DNA from: Stomoxys calcitrans
Taxonomy: Eukaryota > Arthropoda > Insecta > Diptera > Muscidae
DNA: 64,000 nucleotides
Reading direction: 5' to 3'
Assembly (NCBI RefSeq): GCF_963082655.1
Contig: NC_081554.1
Location: 60,145,933-60,209,932 of the forward strand
The translations under genes were made by a program, and so were the position numbers. This document shows, in pieces, positions 1 through 10,734 of this stretch (positions within the stretch are counted from its first letter, which is position 1; each line of letters opens with the position of its first letter). The notes under the pieces were generated by a model that saw only the letters and a program-made list of their open reading frames with translations, was not told the origin of the DNA and did not search any database.

Positions 1-509
1 TAACCACAAAATTGCTATAAAATTTTCTTTAAATTTCTAGGAAATTTTCTGAGTTCTATAATAATAAAATTTCTATGCAAATATGTCTAAAAACAAAAAT
101 TCTATGAATTTTTTATGAATCTATATTTTCTAAAGAATTTAAAAGTAGTTAAGTCATATTTACATAACCTATTTACTAAATAGCTCCTTAGGACATGCAA
201 TAAAATGGTTGAAATGGTCTCGGCCCAAAAGTATGCAATTATTTTTGAGACAGAAAAACTCTTAAAGAAAGGATTCCATGTTCCTTTATTTGACAAAAAT
301 TTCTTTATAATTTCACCGGAGAATAAATTCTGTAAAATTTTCTCTGGAGAGAAAATTTTTGTGACATTTTCTACAAAGAAATTTTCTTAAAATTTTTAGG
401 AAATTTTCTAAGTTCTCTAATAATAAAATTTCTGTGAAAATATGTCTAAAAACAAAAATTCCATGCATTCCATAAAAATTATGGAACAATTTCTAAGAAA
501 TTTTCTCTA
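1..509. repeat. Relics related to the 29-bp satellite, with a ~359-bp direct duplication
   Basis: A-T-rich sequence made of degenerate motifs such as gaaattttct and aaaatttcta, resembling the 29-bp unit of the large array at 36.2-37.8 kb. Bases 20-115 recur with modest divergence at about 379-470; the shared block aggaaattttct is offset by 359 bp. The short open frames here are low-complexity and look like chance. Confidence 0.55.
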
Positions 510-516
510 TAGACAA

Positions 517-1177
517 GGTAAGTCAGGATAGGTTTAAGTGACAGTCTGCCATAAGACTCACTTAGACGTTTTCGTCCATTCTGAAACCACAGGAACAGAA
601 GAAGGAAGATGGCTTCTAGTTCCTACCGTCGAATCATCCAGTCCGCTTTAAAAAGTCCAATAACTTACGTATGTTCACATCCGCTGAATCAGACAGGTTC
701 TCAAAGAAATGAGAACCTAAAATGGAACTCCTTCTATAGTCTCTTCTTCTTCGATGTCCTCACAGCTTCTGCAAAAGTCGTTGCTGACAACCTTTAGTCT
801 GTCAGCATGTTTTCCGATAAGACAGTGACCTTTCATGACGGACACAATGACTAAGACGTATGCTCAAGCCAGTGACACCAAAGCGGCAGACCACTTGAAG
901 TCTAGATTAGACCACATAGTTTTGGAATGCTCACAGCCCCCACTTTGTGGCCATCTATCATTCGTTGTCCTTCGGGCCTGGTCCGGAAAACTTAGCTTAC
1001 ATGGCGCTAGAGGCATACCTACAGATTTCAGTATCCCCGGAATGTGTAGGGTAGTTCCTAGTCTCGCAAGTTCGTCCGCTTTACAATTCCCTGGGATATC
1101 TCTGGTGCCCGGCACCCAGAACAGGTGAATTTTGATCTGTTCAGCCATCTCCTTGAAAGACAGTCGAGGTCGGTCTT
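517..1177 (-). mobile_element. LINE-A copy, 5'-truncated (RNase H domain to 3' end)
   Basis: Read on the minus strand, the open stretch 1184-864 carries an RNase H C-terminal block (HLFWVPGTRDIPGNCKADEL) followed by the same tail as the copies at 14.3-16.6 and 33.5-34.7 kb. This places it in a non-LTR retrotransposon family with RNase H, of the I/LOA/R1-like grouping; the clade is my inference. The 3' end lies at low coordinates. The 7-mer tagacaa occurs at 510-516 and at 1178-1184, a plausible target-site duplication. The element sits inside satellite-like sequence, which resumes on both sides. It is not functional: no reverse transcriptase is present and frames are broken beyond the RNase H. 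Confidence 0.85.
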
Positions 1178-1184
1178 TAGACAA

Positions 1185-1400
1185 ATTTTTATCGAATTTT
1201 TTACTTATTTCTAGGAAATTTTTCCATAGAGAAAATTTCTGAGATATTTTGTCTTTAGAGAAAATTTCTTAGAAATTATGTTTATAGAATTTTTTTTTTT
1301 TTTTCAAAAAAAAAGAAAGAAAGAAAAAATTTTTCTTTAGAGATAATTTCTAGAAGTTTTTAAGTTTTATTAAAAATATTATCTTTAAAGAAAATTGTGT
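1185..1400. repeat. Relic of 29-bp satellite sequence
   Basis: Contains motifs matching the 29-bp unit (ttttgtctttagagaaaat, then tttctta) with heavy decay and a poly-T/poly-A tract at about 1288-1325. It continues the satellite-like sequence interrupted by the LINE-A fragment. Confidence 0.55.
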
Positions 1401-2589
1401 CCCAAATATAGTCTAATTTTAGAATCTTGCAGAACATTCTCAAATCAAAACAAAATATTTAAATATATTATACTCAGTTTCGTCAATTGTTTTCAAAATT
1501 ATCATTTTGAACTTTAGGTGACATTGAAATATTAGAAACAGCAGATACAGAAACAAACAAAGGAGGCTAATACGAAAATTATTTGTTGTTCATCATTCAC
1601 ATAAAACTGATGATAATTTTCACATTGCACAAAAGATTTGATTATTTATTTCCAAAAAAAATTTTCTAAAGATTATTTGCAAATTAACGTCATAATGAGA
1701 CTTTATTTAATAAATTATATCAAGTCTAAAAATATGTTAAATAGTATAATGTATTGTTTTCATATAGGCCATATGTTGGGCTTATCTATTTATTATTTTG
1801 TTTCTCTCTATGCAATTGTCCGTCCGTCTGTCCGTTCAGCCATTTCATCCATTAAATTTTTGATGTTAATCATTGTTTGGGTGTCATATGCACATCACAA
1901 TCACGTAATGCTTTGGGGTATTGTTTTTATTTGTTTTGTTTTTTTGTTTTGTCGTTTTTGCCTTTCTCCGCCACACCTCTGTAATGGGAATTTATGTGTT
2001 TTATATTGCCATTAAATTAATTTTTGTCACCCATCAAAATAATTATTTTGCAATTAAATCCACGAAAAGCTTTGGCGAAACAAACAATGTAGGGCATTTT
2101 AAAACATTTGCTTTTATGTGAATAAAATTTAATAATGACATGTATACACACATTTGAATAGACCATTTTGCGATAATGGTTATTTGTTATAAATAAAAAC
2201 CATTTGGTCTTCTAAAACAAACAAGGGCAACTGGACTGGAGATTAGGACTTTATTACACTCAGTGGAAAAGAGAATTATTAAAATTTGTATACCAAAATA
2301 AAAAAATTACAATTTATTTGTTCTGCCAACTAGAAAAAGGGAAAGAACAAAAGTGATAAAACCATAAATACATAAAATTTTTGTTAAATGACTCCTTAGG
2401 GTATGCTATATAGCAGCTGAAATGTCTCGCCCAAAAGTATGCAGTTGCTTTTGAGACTGAAAAAGTTTAGTTCAATGAAGAAAGGAAGTTGACGGAATGT
2501 AACGAAACTTTCTTTATAAATTTCTAACTAACATTCCATTAAGGCACAGGGAATACTATTTTCATATCAATGAGTGCAATCCGCTTAAA
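1401..2589. other. Unique A-T-rich bun intron sequence
   Basis: No recognisable gene or repeat family. Short open frames at 1638-2121 are A-T-rich, lack domain-like composition and are probably chance. Confidence 0.5.
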
Positions 2590-3027
2590 GTTAATAGCTG
2601 TCTTAGGAAAAAAATTCTTAGAGCATTTTATCTGTCGAGAATTTTTTTCCGAAATTATGCCTTCAGAGAATTTTATCTTTAGTGAAAGACAAAATTTCTA
2701 AGAAATTATCTCTTAAGACAAAAATTTTAAGATCGGTCCATATGGCAGCTATATTCAAAACAGGACCGATCTGGCCCAAATTAAAAAAGGATGTCGCATG
2801 GCCTAACATAACTCATTGTCCCAATTTTCAGAGAGATTGGACAATAAATGATCCTTTTATGGGCCCAAGACCTTTAAATCGAGAGATCGATCTATATGGC
2901 AGCTATATCCAAATCTGGACCGATTCAAATTCAAGAAAGATGTCGAGGGACCTAACACAACTCACTATCCCGAATTTCGGCGAAATCGGACAAAACCCAT
3001 TTTATGGTATAGAATAGTATACCGGGT
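2590..3027 (+). repeat. 29-bp satellite relic followed by a TIR-152 internal-repeat fragment
   Basis: From about 2620 to 2715 there are decayed 29-bp-unit motifs. From 2720 to 3027 there are two internal units of the TIR-152 family, recognised by atatggcagctatatccaa followed by a ggaccgat box and the phrase cctaacacaactcact. Neither terminal inverted repeat is present. Confidence 0.7.
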
Positions 3028-3083
3028 CAGCTGGTAGCTTCAATTACTTTTATCTCTTTTTTAATAAAAACTATTTGACTTAC

Positions 3084-3135
3084 CATTGCTTGCTCGATTT
3101 TATTATCGATTGCAACTGCACTTGTTCCAGATGCA
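3084..3135 (-). CDS. bun: bunched (TSC22-family) conserved micro-exon
   Basis: Bunched is the fly TSC22-domain leucine-zipper protein. Long forms promote growth; short forms share the same C-terminal half. On the minus strand a 52-nt exon is bounded by a strong acceptor (pyrimidine-rich ttatttcttctctttacag, with a ctaac branch-like motif near 3178-3182) and a consensus gtaagt donor at 3078-3083. Skipping the first base, it reads ASGTSAVAIDNKIEQAM. The AIDNKIEQAM block directly precedes the TSC box (DLVKSHL) in fly and vertebrate TSC22 proteins. It enters after one base of a split codon and ends on a complete ATG codon. The TSC-box exon is not found between here and base 1, so it should lie further left. 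The exon is too short for ORF scans and sits alone among repeats. The alternative, a chance match, is very unlikely given motif plus both splice sites. Confidence 0.93.
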
Positions 3136-3330
3136 CTGTAAAGAGAAGAAATAAAAGAAGATCAAATTACAAATTTTGTTAGTCTAGGTAAATTTATTGA
3201 ATCACAAATAATATTTTAAATTTTTAATTTACTTTAATTTTCAATACAAACTCTTAAAATAATTTGAAATAATTTAAAAACATTAAATAATTAAAAAGCA
3301 ATAAACATACAAATATAAACTAAAAACATA

Positions 3331-3529
3331 CAAATGCAAATTTGCCCATGAACATTCCATTAAGGAACATGGGCAAACTTATTACATATTAAATACAGCA
3401 CCTCCAAAATGTCGCCAGTATTGGAAGGGGATAACCACCGCTGAAAATGTTCATGATGTTCTCGCCAGGATTCGAACTTAGGCTTTCCGCGTCATAGACG
3501 AACATGCTAACCTCTGCGCTACGGTGGCC
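3331..3529 (-). mobile_element. SINE-1 copy 1 (tRNA-derived), with 14-bp target-site duplication
   Basis: Read on the minus strand it starts with a tRNA-like head: ggccaccgtagcgcagaggt (A-box region), then a B box resembling ggttcgaatcc, and ends with a tail carrying the imperfect palindrome tttgcccatg...catgggcaaa. The perfect 14-mer aaactaaaaacata is at 3317-3330 and 3530-3543, immediately flanking the element. This shows target-primed insertion of a complete short retroposon. Middle sequence is shorter than in the copies at 6.3 and 62.8 kb. Confidence 0.9.
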
Positions 3530-3589
3530 AAACTAAAAACATATCATATGCAAAAGTTGACGCTAGCGACATCGCGAAAAATCTAAGTT

Positions 3590-3870
3590 TTTATATATCG
3601 CGCTGATGATTAGTTTGTATCGCAATAGTAGAAAGTAAGTCTTTCTTCTTTTTTACTGCGCTAAGGAGACTTACTAATCGCTGTTTCGAAATAAATGCGT
3701 ACTCTACACCGTACTCAATAGTCGTTGGGTATGTAGAGCACCATAACCAATTTGACAAATGTGCTGATAAAGTTACATGGCGTATCAGATATCGCGATCC
3801 GCCATGCCAGTCAAAGTGTTTTGACAACAACACACTCTTGCCTAACTTTTATAAGCACTTTGCTATACTT
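3590..3870 (-). repeat. Unclassified dispersed repeat, copy 1
   Basis: The stretch with gttgggtatgtagagcacca, a cgcgatccgc block and gacaacaacacactcttgcc is recognisably similar to 11065-11235 in the same orientation. An 80-codon minus-strand open frame covers it, but the second copy is broken, so I read it as a decayed element of unknown class. Confidence 0.45.
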
Positions 3871-3924
3871 TTCTTTATATTGAAAGCATTAAATATGATC
3901 TCGATCTGAAATATGTTTCAGTCT

Positions 3925-4545
3925 ACTCATAAGTCGATGACAGTAATCTGTGCCATTCATATTCATTCGACCCTAAGGCCACTCCTTAAGAAATGCCAAA
4001 AATGAACAGGAGGCGCATTATGGATGAGACCCTCTCCCAGGATTTGTTAGCCATTTCCGAGTGGGGTAGAATGAACAGAGTAAACTTTAAAGCGCAGAAG
4101 ACGCAGTGCTGTTTCTTGTCTCACAAGCGATTCACTGATCCATTACAATCGTCGATATCTATCGAAGCTATAGATATTGAGCGGTCAGAAGCTCTTGATG
4201 TTCTGGGTATGAAGATACAATGTGATGTCTGTTGGTCAAAACACGTATTCGAAGTGTTGAAAGAAGCATTCAAGTGTTTGGGCTTTCTTAAGCGGTGCAG
4301 GAAGTATTTCACCTCTTCTGATCTTCTTAATATCTATATTACCTACATCAGGCCGAGGATGGAATATAACTCCCATATATGGGCAGGAGCTCCAAAATCA
4401 AGCTTGGAGCTACTTCAACGGGTTCTACGGGGAGCGATGGTATTGATTGGGGACAGTAGAGTATCTAACTCTGTTGCTTCTCTTGAACGTCGTCGGAATA
4501 AGGGTAACGTTGTACTGCTCTGTCGTTACTTTCATACTATTATAC
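3925..4545 (+). mobile_element. LINE-C reverse-transcriptase fragment (CR1/jockey-like)
   Basis: A DDSNLCHSYSFD stretch, the end of a YADD-type catalytic box, is readable from about 3931. It is followed after a stop by the open frame 3993-4545. That frame has the features of the reverse-transcriptase thumb region of non-LTR elements: LLAISEWGRMNRVNF, LDVLGMKI, CLGFLKRCRKYFTSSDLL and YIRPRMEYNSHIWAGA. Endonuclease, fingers and palm are missing. The open frame runs on past 4545 only by reading into an adjacent TIR repeat. A pseudogene fragment of a family distinct from LINE-A and LINE-B. Confidence 0.85.
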
Positions 4546-4865
4546 CCTGTACCACAGTGGAGGTGTATAATAAAAATAAAAAAAAAATAATATTAAAAAA
4601 AAAAACTAAATTTAAAATTAAATAAAGCGGGAGATTCTATGCAGATGTTGTCGGGCTCCAGACCATTTTGTTCAACATTTAAAAGTCTACAAATGGACAG
4701 ACAGACAGAAGGACGGACATGGCTTAATCTAATTGGAGAGTTATTCCAAGTCGATCGGTATGGTTATTATTGGAACTAGTTCCTCTCATTCTTAGCGTTG
4801 CCAACAAATGTACAAATTTATAATGACCTGAGCCACAGTGGTGGTCTAGTGTATAAATAGGGTTA
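4546..4865 (+). repeat. TIR-repeat fragment, second subfamily
   Basis: Starts with tataccctgtaccacagtgg and ends near 4860 with a gagccacagtggtggt-type copy. Between them are the diagnostic gacagacagaaggacggacatggct run and cttagcgttgccaacaaatg. It matches the end of the copy at 26.3-27.25 kb. Confidence 0.7.
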
Positions 4866-6278
4866 TCTGAACACTTTTTTAAATTAATTTCTTTTGTTTA
4901 ATCTTACTATAAATATTCCAAGAATATAAATTTCATTTATGTCCGCATAAAATAAATCTTTCCCATACAAAACGATTGTCATATAGTCGCATATTTCTTC
5001 TTCATGCATTTAAATCGTTTAATGTTCTGTTGAGGTAGTTTGCATGTGTAGCGATGAAGTATAATCTTGTAAGATTACAAAAACAAAAACTTATTTTGTA
5101 TATGTAGCATTTAAAGATCTGAAAATCCTGAAATTTTTATTAAAATGAGGCTACATTTTTTTTGTTTGTTACTTCCAATGAAATGAAAATATTGCCTAGA
5201 GATCCCACAAGAAAAATTCCATGTAACATAACCAAGTGTCAATGTCACATTTGTCAGTGTTGCAAAAAATGACATTAAAATTTATGATCAATAAAGTGCT
5301 GGTGGAGAATAACAACATTGTTATTCGTACATTGACTGCTGAAAGAAAATGAGGAGGACAGACCGACAGACATACAGGCCTAGAGTACTTAAAACAGGAA
5401 AATACAAATGAAAATGTTTAAAGACTTTTAGAGTAGCTGGACCTTTGTTTATTGAACAAAAATAAGGAAAATCTAACTTCTTTACTGAAATAGTTCCTAA
5501 GGATAAAATACAAATGAAAATGTTAAAGGTTTTTAGAATAGCTGGACCTTTGTTTATAAAGCAAAAATTAGGAAAATATGTGGAAAATCTTACTTTGCTT
5601 TCCTGAAATTGTTCGTTCTATTAACCTATCATGCCGAACTTTGAAACTGTTTTTCTTTCTATTTATTCCTCCATCCAACCCTATATATTTTGTTTCTTTT
5701 TCGCTTATTGTGTAATCGAAAACTTTTGTTTGTTGCCATTAAATACTTAAATTTGCCAGACATCTATATCGCTTCCCCAATTGACCTGGAAAACACGTTC
5801 AGTCCACTAATCGTTGGTTGAGATATCACATTTGTTGGCTGGCCATAAACTATTTTCTATTGCAATAGTCAAGCACCATGTTAAACAATATCATTACCTC
5901 CTCCTGTTTCAATATAATCTACTCCAATTGCAAATGTGAAAACAAAACATCAACTTTGTATTGCAGTACACGTAGAAAAAAAAATATAATCGAAAATCAT
6001 ATATAGAGAAAATTGTTTACAATAATTTCTTGCATTAAAAGGTTAAAGGACCAACACAATCTCATCCACCAAGTTACAAATCAATTTCGCAATTTGATCT
6101 TAAAATTTTTTACTGCATAAAACTATGCAGTAGCAATAGTCATATGCTAAATTTTCAACATTTGTGGAATATTTTTAGGAAAAAAATGTTAAGGAACAAA
6201 TTTTAATTATTAAAAAAAGTCAATTTGCATTTGCTTAAACGCAATATAATATTTTTTCCAAAATTAAATGCAAATAAA
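4866..6278. other. A-T-rich intron with one small tandem duplication
   Basis: No gene recognised. A segment of about 110 bp containing aaatacaaatgaaaatgtt and agctggacctttgtttat occurs at 5399 and again at about 5508. The rest appears unique and low in G+C. Confidence 0.5.
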
Positions 6279-6590
6279 AATTTCGCCCATGAACATTCCA
6301 CTAAGGAAATGGGGCAAACTTTTCAGATATCAATGACTGTAATCCGATTCAAGTTTTAAGCTTAATGGAAAGCGGTCTGCTTTTTACAGCCGAGTCCGAA
6401 CGAAGTGCCGCAGTGCGACACCTCTTTGGAGAGAAGTTTTATATGAAATAGTACCACACAAATGTTGCCAGCATTAGGAGGGGACAACCAACGCTGAAAA
6501 TTATTTCTGATGGTCTCACCAGGATTCGAACCCAGGCGTTCAGCGTCATAGGTGGACATGCTAACATTTAATCTCTGCGCTACGGTGGCC
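6279..6590 (-). mobile_element. SINE-1 copy 2 (near full length)
   Basis: Same minus-strand structure as the other SINE-1 copies: tRNA-like head at 6590-6515 with B box ggttcgaatcc, body with ctctttggagagaagtttta, and the palindromic tail near 6281-6315. A small insertion (atttaat) interrupts the head near 6567. No clear target-site duplication. Confidence 0.85.
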
Positions 6591-6861
6591 TCCTAAAAAA
6601 TCAGGGACCGAATTACCGCATACGTGAACGAGTAAAATCGTTCGAAATCTCTCTATTGTGAATTATTTATCTCTTTATTGAACGGGAATTTTTGAAATTT
6701 AGCAATGCGATTGTTTAAATCGATCACTATTTATAAAAACTTTGACTTAAAAGTGTATCTACAAGTGACATAACAGGCATTAAATACGAGATAAAATTTC
6801 ATTCGATACGAAAGCGCACTCCATCACGTATGAGGAAATACGGCCACAGAACAATTTTTTT

Positions 6862-7520
6862 TTAAATTGTGTTGCCTATTTTCAGGGTCAGCATTCCTGT
6901 TACATATTGACAAATTTTCCGAAAGAGCTAGATTATTGGAAAGAATAATCTTTAAGCAAGGTTTTAATTAGTTTTGCCGAAATGAAGACGATTTGTATTT
7001 GCTTAGCGCAATAGGAAAACGAGAATTTTACTTTTTCAAATTAGTGTTGCCTATTTTAAGGGTGAGCTTTCGTGCTGCATCTATTCAGGGAACAGTGTTA
7101 GGATGAAGAATAATTGTACAAAGATTGAAAAATATATCAAAGAGACATCGAAATTTTATACTGAAAAGTAATCTGTACTGAATTCATTAAAAAATTTCCT
7201 TAAACAACAATATTTTATGTTTTGACATATTTTCAGGAATAGCGAGAGTACTTAAACGAAAAATCTTTGAAAGCAATGTTTTAATAAGTTTTTGCGAAAT
7301 CAAGACAATTTGTATTTGCTTAACCCAATAGGATAAAAGAATTGTAAATTAAACTGTTCAAATTAGTGTTGCCTACTTTTAGGGTGAGCATTCGTGTTGC
7401 ATATATTCGGGGAACGGTGTAAGGATAAAGAATAATTGTACAAAAATTTAAAAATATTTCAAGGCGACTTTGAAATCTGCAACAGAAAAGTAACCTGTAT
7501 TGAATTCATTAAAAAACTTT
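6862..7520 (+). repeat. Diverged tandem repeat, period about 320 bp
   Basis: The phrase gtgttgcctattttaagggt plus tgcatctattcagggaacag recurs about 324 bp later in diverged form. The block gttttaattagttttgccga at 6961 recurs at 7278. A partial first unit begins near 6869. No coding capacity recognised. Confidence 0.6.
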
Positions 7521-8526
7521 CCTTAGCCCTATTTTTACACCATTTTTTAACAAAATTTTATGTTTTTTCCAGTGTATCTATCAGACTGACAAAACTCATT
7601 CACTCTCACATAATAATATTTGAAATATTATTACTTTTTTATTATTGCATAAAATTGAGAAAATCCAGCAAAAAAAAAAAAAACAACCAACACCATGATA
7701 GTTTATAAATGTTATAATACATCGATGTCTATATTCCGTCGCTCATTATTACTATGTGCAATTTACATTTGCCAATGTTGGGAGGGGTGTTGACTTGATC
7801 GGGGCTTTTGATCAATGACTTGCGTAATGGTTAATGGCCAACGACCATGTTATTGTTGTTTTATTTGCCTGTTTTACATCATGCCAAGCCAACAACTACT
7901 AGCATGTCAGTTGTCAGCAAAATTTTACAAACGAAATGAATGTTCCTTTGGTTTTTTAGTCCACAACAAAGATTGATGGGAAAACAACATGACGATGACG
8001 ACGACGATGCACCATCATCATTATGATGATGATAGGTAGTAGAGAAAAAAAAAAAACAGTACAAAATAACAAAATTATATGCAATAACGAAAAAGAATTA
8101 TTAAAATAATTAAGGAAACTGATGACTGGATATTTTTCAAATTAATTGAAATTTATTACAAATATTTTTTTATAGAGGTGTTTTGCGATAGATTGAGGTT
8201 TGATTATTTCGTAGTTTTCAGCATAGGCTAAAATGTGGCAATTTATGGGTTTTAAAGCAAAGGTTTTTGATGTAATCGAATTTTGTAATAGTGAAATAAG
8301 GTATAATTGGTCTTTAGCTCTCCTTATGTAACTAATATCAACATTATTTAGATATTAAAGTATTGATATAATTGCTGAAACGGGCGAGGATAACCGAAAT
8401 AGAATGTCATCACAGTCATTTAAATCAATTTTGTGAACAATCCCATGGCAGCCAGTTGTACGAACCGGATTGACCCGATGGAGTCCTTCACAATTTTGTG
8501 AATTTATCTTCACTATTTATGGTGTA
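7521..8526. other. Unique bun intron sequence
   Basis: No gene or known repeat recognised. There is a simple GATGAC/GATGAT-rich stretch near 7990-8035. The short open frame there reads as Ser/Cys low complexity. Confidence 0.5.
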
Positions 8527-8644
8527 AGGGCGCCAAAGTAGCTGAGTTGGTTGCGTGCTTGGATTACCAGTGCAGGGGTTCGATTCCCGCCAGAAGCCTT
8601 GTCTAAGTGAGTCTGTAAAGAACTGCCACTCTTACCTAACCTTC
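8527..8644 (+). mobile_element. SINE-2 copy 1 (tRNA-derived, LINE-A-like tail)
   Basis: A tRNA-like head (tagctgagttggttgcgtgc as A-box region, ggttcgattccc as B box) is joined to a tail reading ctaagtgagtctg...actgccactcttacctaacc. That tail closely resembles the 3' end of LINE-A. The 7-mer tggtgta flanks it at 8520-8526 and 8645-8651, a plausible target-site duplication. The head is followed by a SINE tail, so it is not a functional tRNA gene. Confidence 0.75.
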
Positions 8645-9164
8645 TGGTGTATTTATTTGACATTTATGACAAGAAAAAACACTGTATAAATTTTTTGGAA
8701 GATGTTTTGATAGCTGTTTCAAATTCACTTAAAATCTGAGCCATAAATGATTGCTCTAAGCTGTAAGTGATTATCTTCAACATCCAACCTAATATCATAC
8801 CAAAACAATTCACTGATGGAAGAAAAGTACTTCGCACTACCTCTTCCTTTTAACGGATATAAATTCTTGCGATTGATTGCCCAGGCAATGGTAATAAATA
8901 TCCTTTAGCAGCTGTCATCATTTACCGGCACACCCAAAAGTATGCAATAAATTTTACTTTTATGATTGCCATAAAGTAAACCACTATTGATTTCAATCAA
9001 TATAATCGATGTAAAGTAGAGTGAAGTAAATGGAGGCTAATGCACGAAAAAGTAATTTATTGAAAAAGTTAAAGGATGAAAGTAAATAAAATAGAATGTC
9101 ATTCTAAAATAAAAAAACAGGGGTAAACAAAACCAATTACGAATGATTAATTTTTTGGAATTTT
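8645..9164. other. Unique A-T-rich intron sequence
   Basis: Nothing recognised beyond general A-T richness. Confidence 0.45.
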
Positions 9165-9801
9165 TATACTCGCCACCATTGGATGGGGTATACTAATCTA
9201 GTCAATCCATTTATAACACCTAGAAATATTGATCTAGGACCCCATAAAGTATATATATTCTTGATCGTCTCGATATTCTGATTCGATCTAGCCATGTCCG
9301 TCGTCCGTTCGTCTGCCGAAATCACGATAGCGGTTGAACGCGTAGAGCTAGTCGCTTGAAATTTTGGACAGATACTTTATAATGATGTAGGTCGTTGGGA
9401 ATTGCAAATGGGCCACATCGGTTAAAGCTCCCATATAAACTGATTTTCCGATTTGACTTCTTGAGCCGCTGGAAGCCGCAATTTTCATCCGATTTGGCTG
9501 AAATTTTGTACATGGTGTTCTGTTATTACTTTCAACAACTGTACCATGTACGGTTAAAATCGGTCAAGAACATGATATAGCTCCCATATAAATCGATCTA
9601 CCGATTTAACTTCTTGAGCCTCTACAAGCCGCGATTTTTATCCGATTTGTCTGAAATTTTGTATAATGTTCTGTTATTACTCTCAACAACTGCGCCAAGA
9701 ACGGTCCAATTCGGCCTTTAACAAGATATAGCTCGCATATTTTAGCAGAATCCATGGTCCAGGATTCGGCCCGCTCGAACTTAGCACACTTTTACTTGTT
9801 T
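9165..9801 (-). mobile_element. TIR-152 element, minus orientation
   Basis: Begins with tatactcgccaccattgg, contains the gtccgtcgtccgttcgtctg motif (the GACGGAC run read from the other strand) and internal units with cgatttggctgaaattttgt and ctcccatataaaccgat-type boxes. It ends in ggcccgctcgaacttagcac followed by acttttacttg, the head signature of the family. Confidence 0.8.
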
Positions 9802-10330
9802 ACCACTACCGTAGAACGGAGATATATTTATCTTGTCATTACCTATCCGACACATGCATTTCCGACCCTATAAAGAATATATATTCACCACAGTCGTAAA
9901 CATCTAAAACGATCTCGACATGTCCGTCTGTCTGTTTGTCCATGCGTCTTTCCGTCCATTGTTCTGTTGAAATCAAGGTACAGTCTTCAAAAATTAAGCT
10001 GAAATTTTGATAAAGTCCCTATATAGGCCAATACAACCGATTCAATATCTCTAAGCCACAACAGACGCATTTATTATCCTATTTTCCTCATCTTTGGAAC
10101 AGTAAGTGATGTAAGACCCTTCGAGAGCTGAGCTGAGACTATGTCTTCATAAAGTCTTTATATAGTCCAATAGTACCGATTTAAAGTCTCAAAGCCATAA
10201 CAGACGGAGTTATTATCCTATTTCGCTGAAATTTGAAACAGTAAGTGGTGTTAGACCCTTCGACAGCTGAGCTGAGAATCGTTGCGTCGGACTAAGATTT
10301 ATCTTCCGAATTGTTGTCTTAAACCTATAA
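9802..10330 (-). repeat. Diverged TIR-152 relative with ~145-bp internal units
   Basis: Adjoins the preceding element in the same orientation. It holds a tatccgacacatgcatttcc start, a gtccgtctgtctgtttgtcc run and at least two internal units with the phrase aacagtaagtg(g/a)tgt(a/t)agacccttcga near 10100 and 10240. More diverged than the other copies. Confidence 0.55.
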
Positions 10331-10419
10331 AACGACGAATTCATTACACATCTCGTATGTGCGCTCATTTAGATAAATAGGAAATTTTGCGAAATTTTTC
10401 TCGTCGGAGAACAGTATGT

Positions 10420-10734
10420 TCAGAAATTCACAACGTTGTGCAAGTGCAGCAAATCCTTTGCTCTTTTGAGTCTAAGCTTTTTCTGCTTTGGTGTATGATC
10501 GTGTGCCTTTAAGAAATAGTAAGGCCTTACCCTGAGCTCATTTTTCAATATATGTTGTATACTTTCACGGAATATGTTCAGATTTTCACCCATTGGATTG
10601 CTAATACAACGTGGATTTTGTTGAATTCGAGTTTGCACTCGCCGAACCATTTCAGGTTTTGTTACAGTTTGAAGTGTTTGAGTTCGCCAGTAATAGCCGG
10701 TTGTAATGTTCCAGCCAAATATGTATAACGCCAT
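10420..10734 (-). pseudogene. Tc1/mariner-like transposase N-terminal (HTH) fragment, copy 1
   Basis: The minus-strand frame contains VTKPEMVRRVQTRIQQNPR, then IFRESIQHILKNELRVRPY, then KAHDHTPKQKKLRLKRAKDL. This is the usual order of a paired helix-turn-helix DNA-binding region in IS630-Tc1-mariner transposases (KMA...IS..SIRRIVKNDL..KPYK followed by a K/R-rich stretch). The catalytic DDD/E domain is absent. Related scraps occur at 47941-48115 and 61190-61680. The fragment abuts a SINE-1 copy at about 10730. Confidence 0.75.

Noticed and set aside
470..530. Plus-strand gacaag|gtaagtcagg as a splice donor
   Set aside because: It falls at the LINE-A 3' end/satellite junction on the strand opposite to bun, with no exon evidence.
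3460..3529. tRNA genes at SINE-1 and SINE-2 heads
   Set aside because: A and B boxes are present, but the sequences continue into shared SINE bodies and tails, lack paired acceptor stems, and show target-site duplications.
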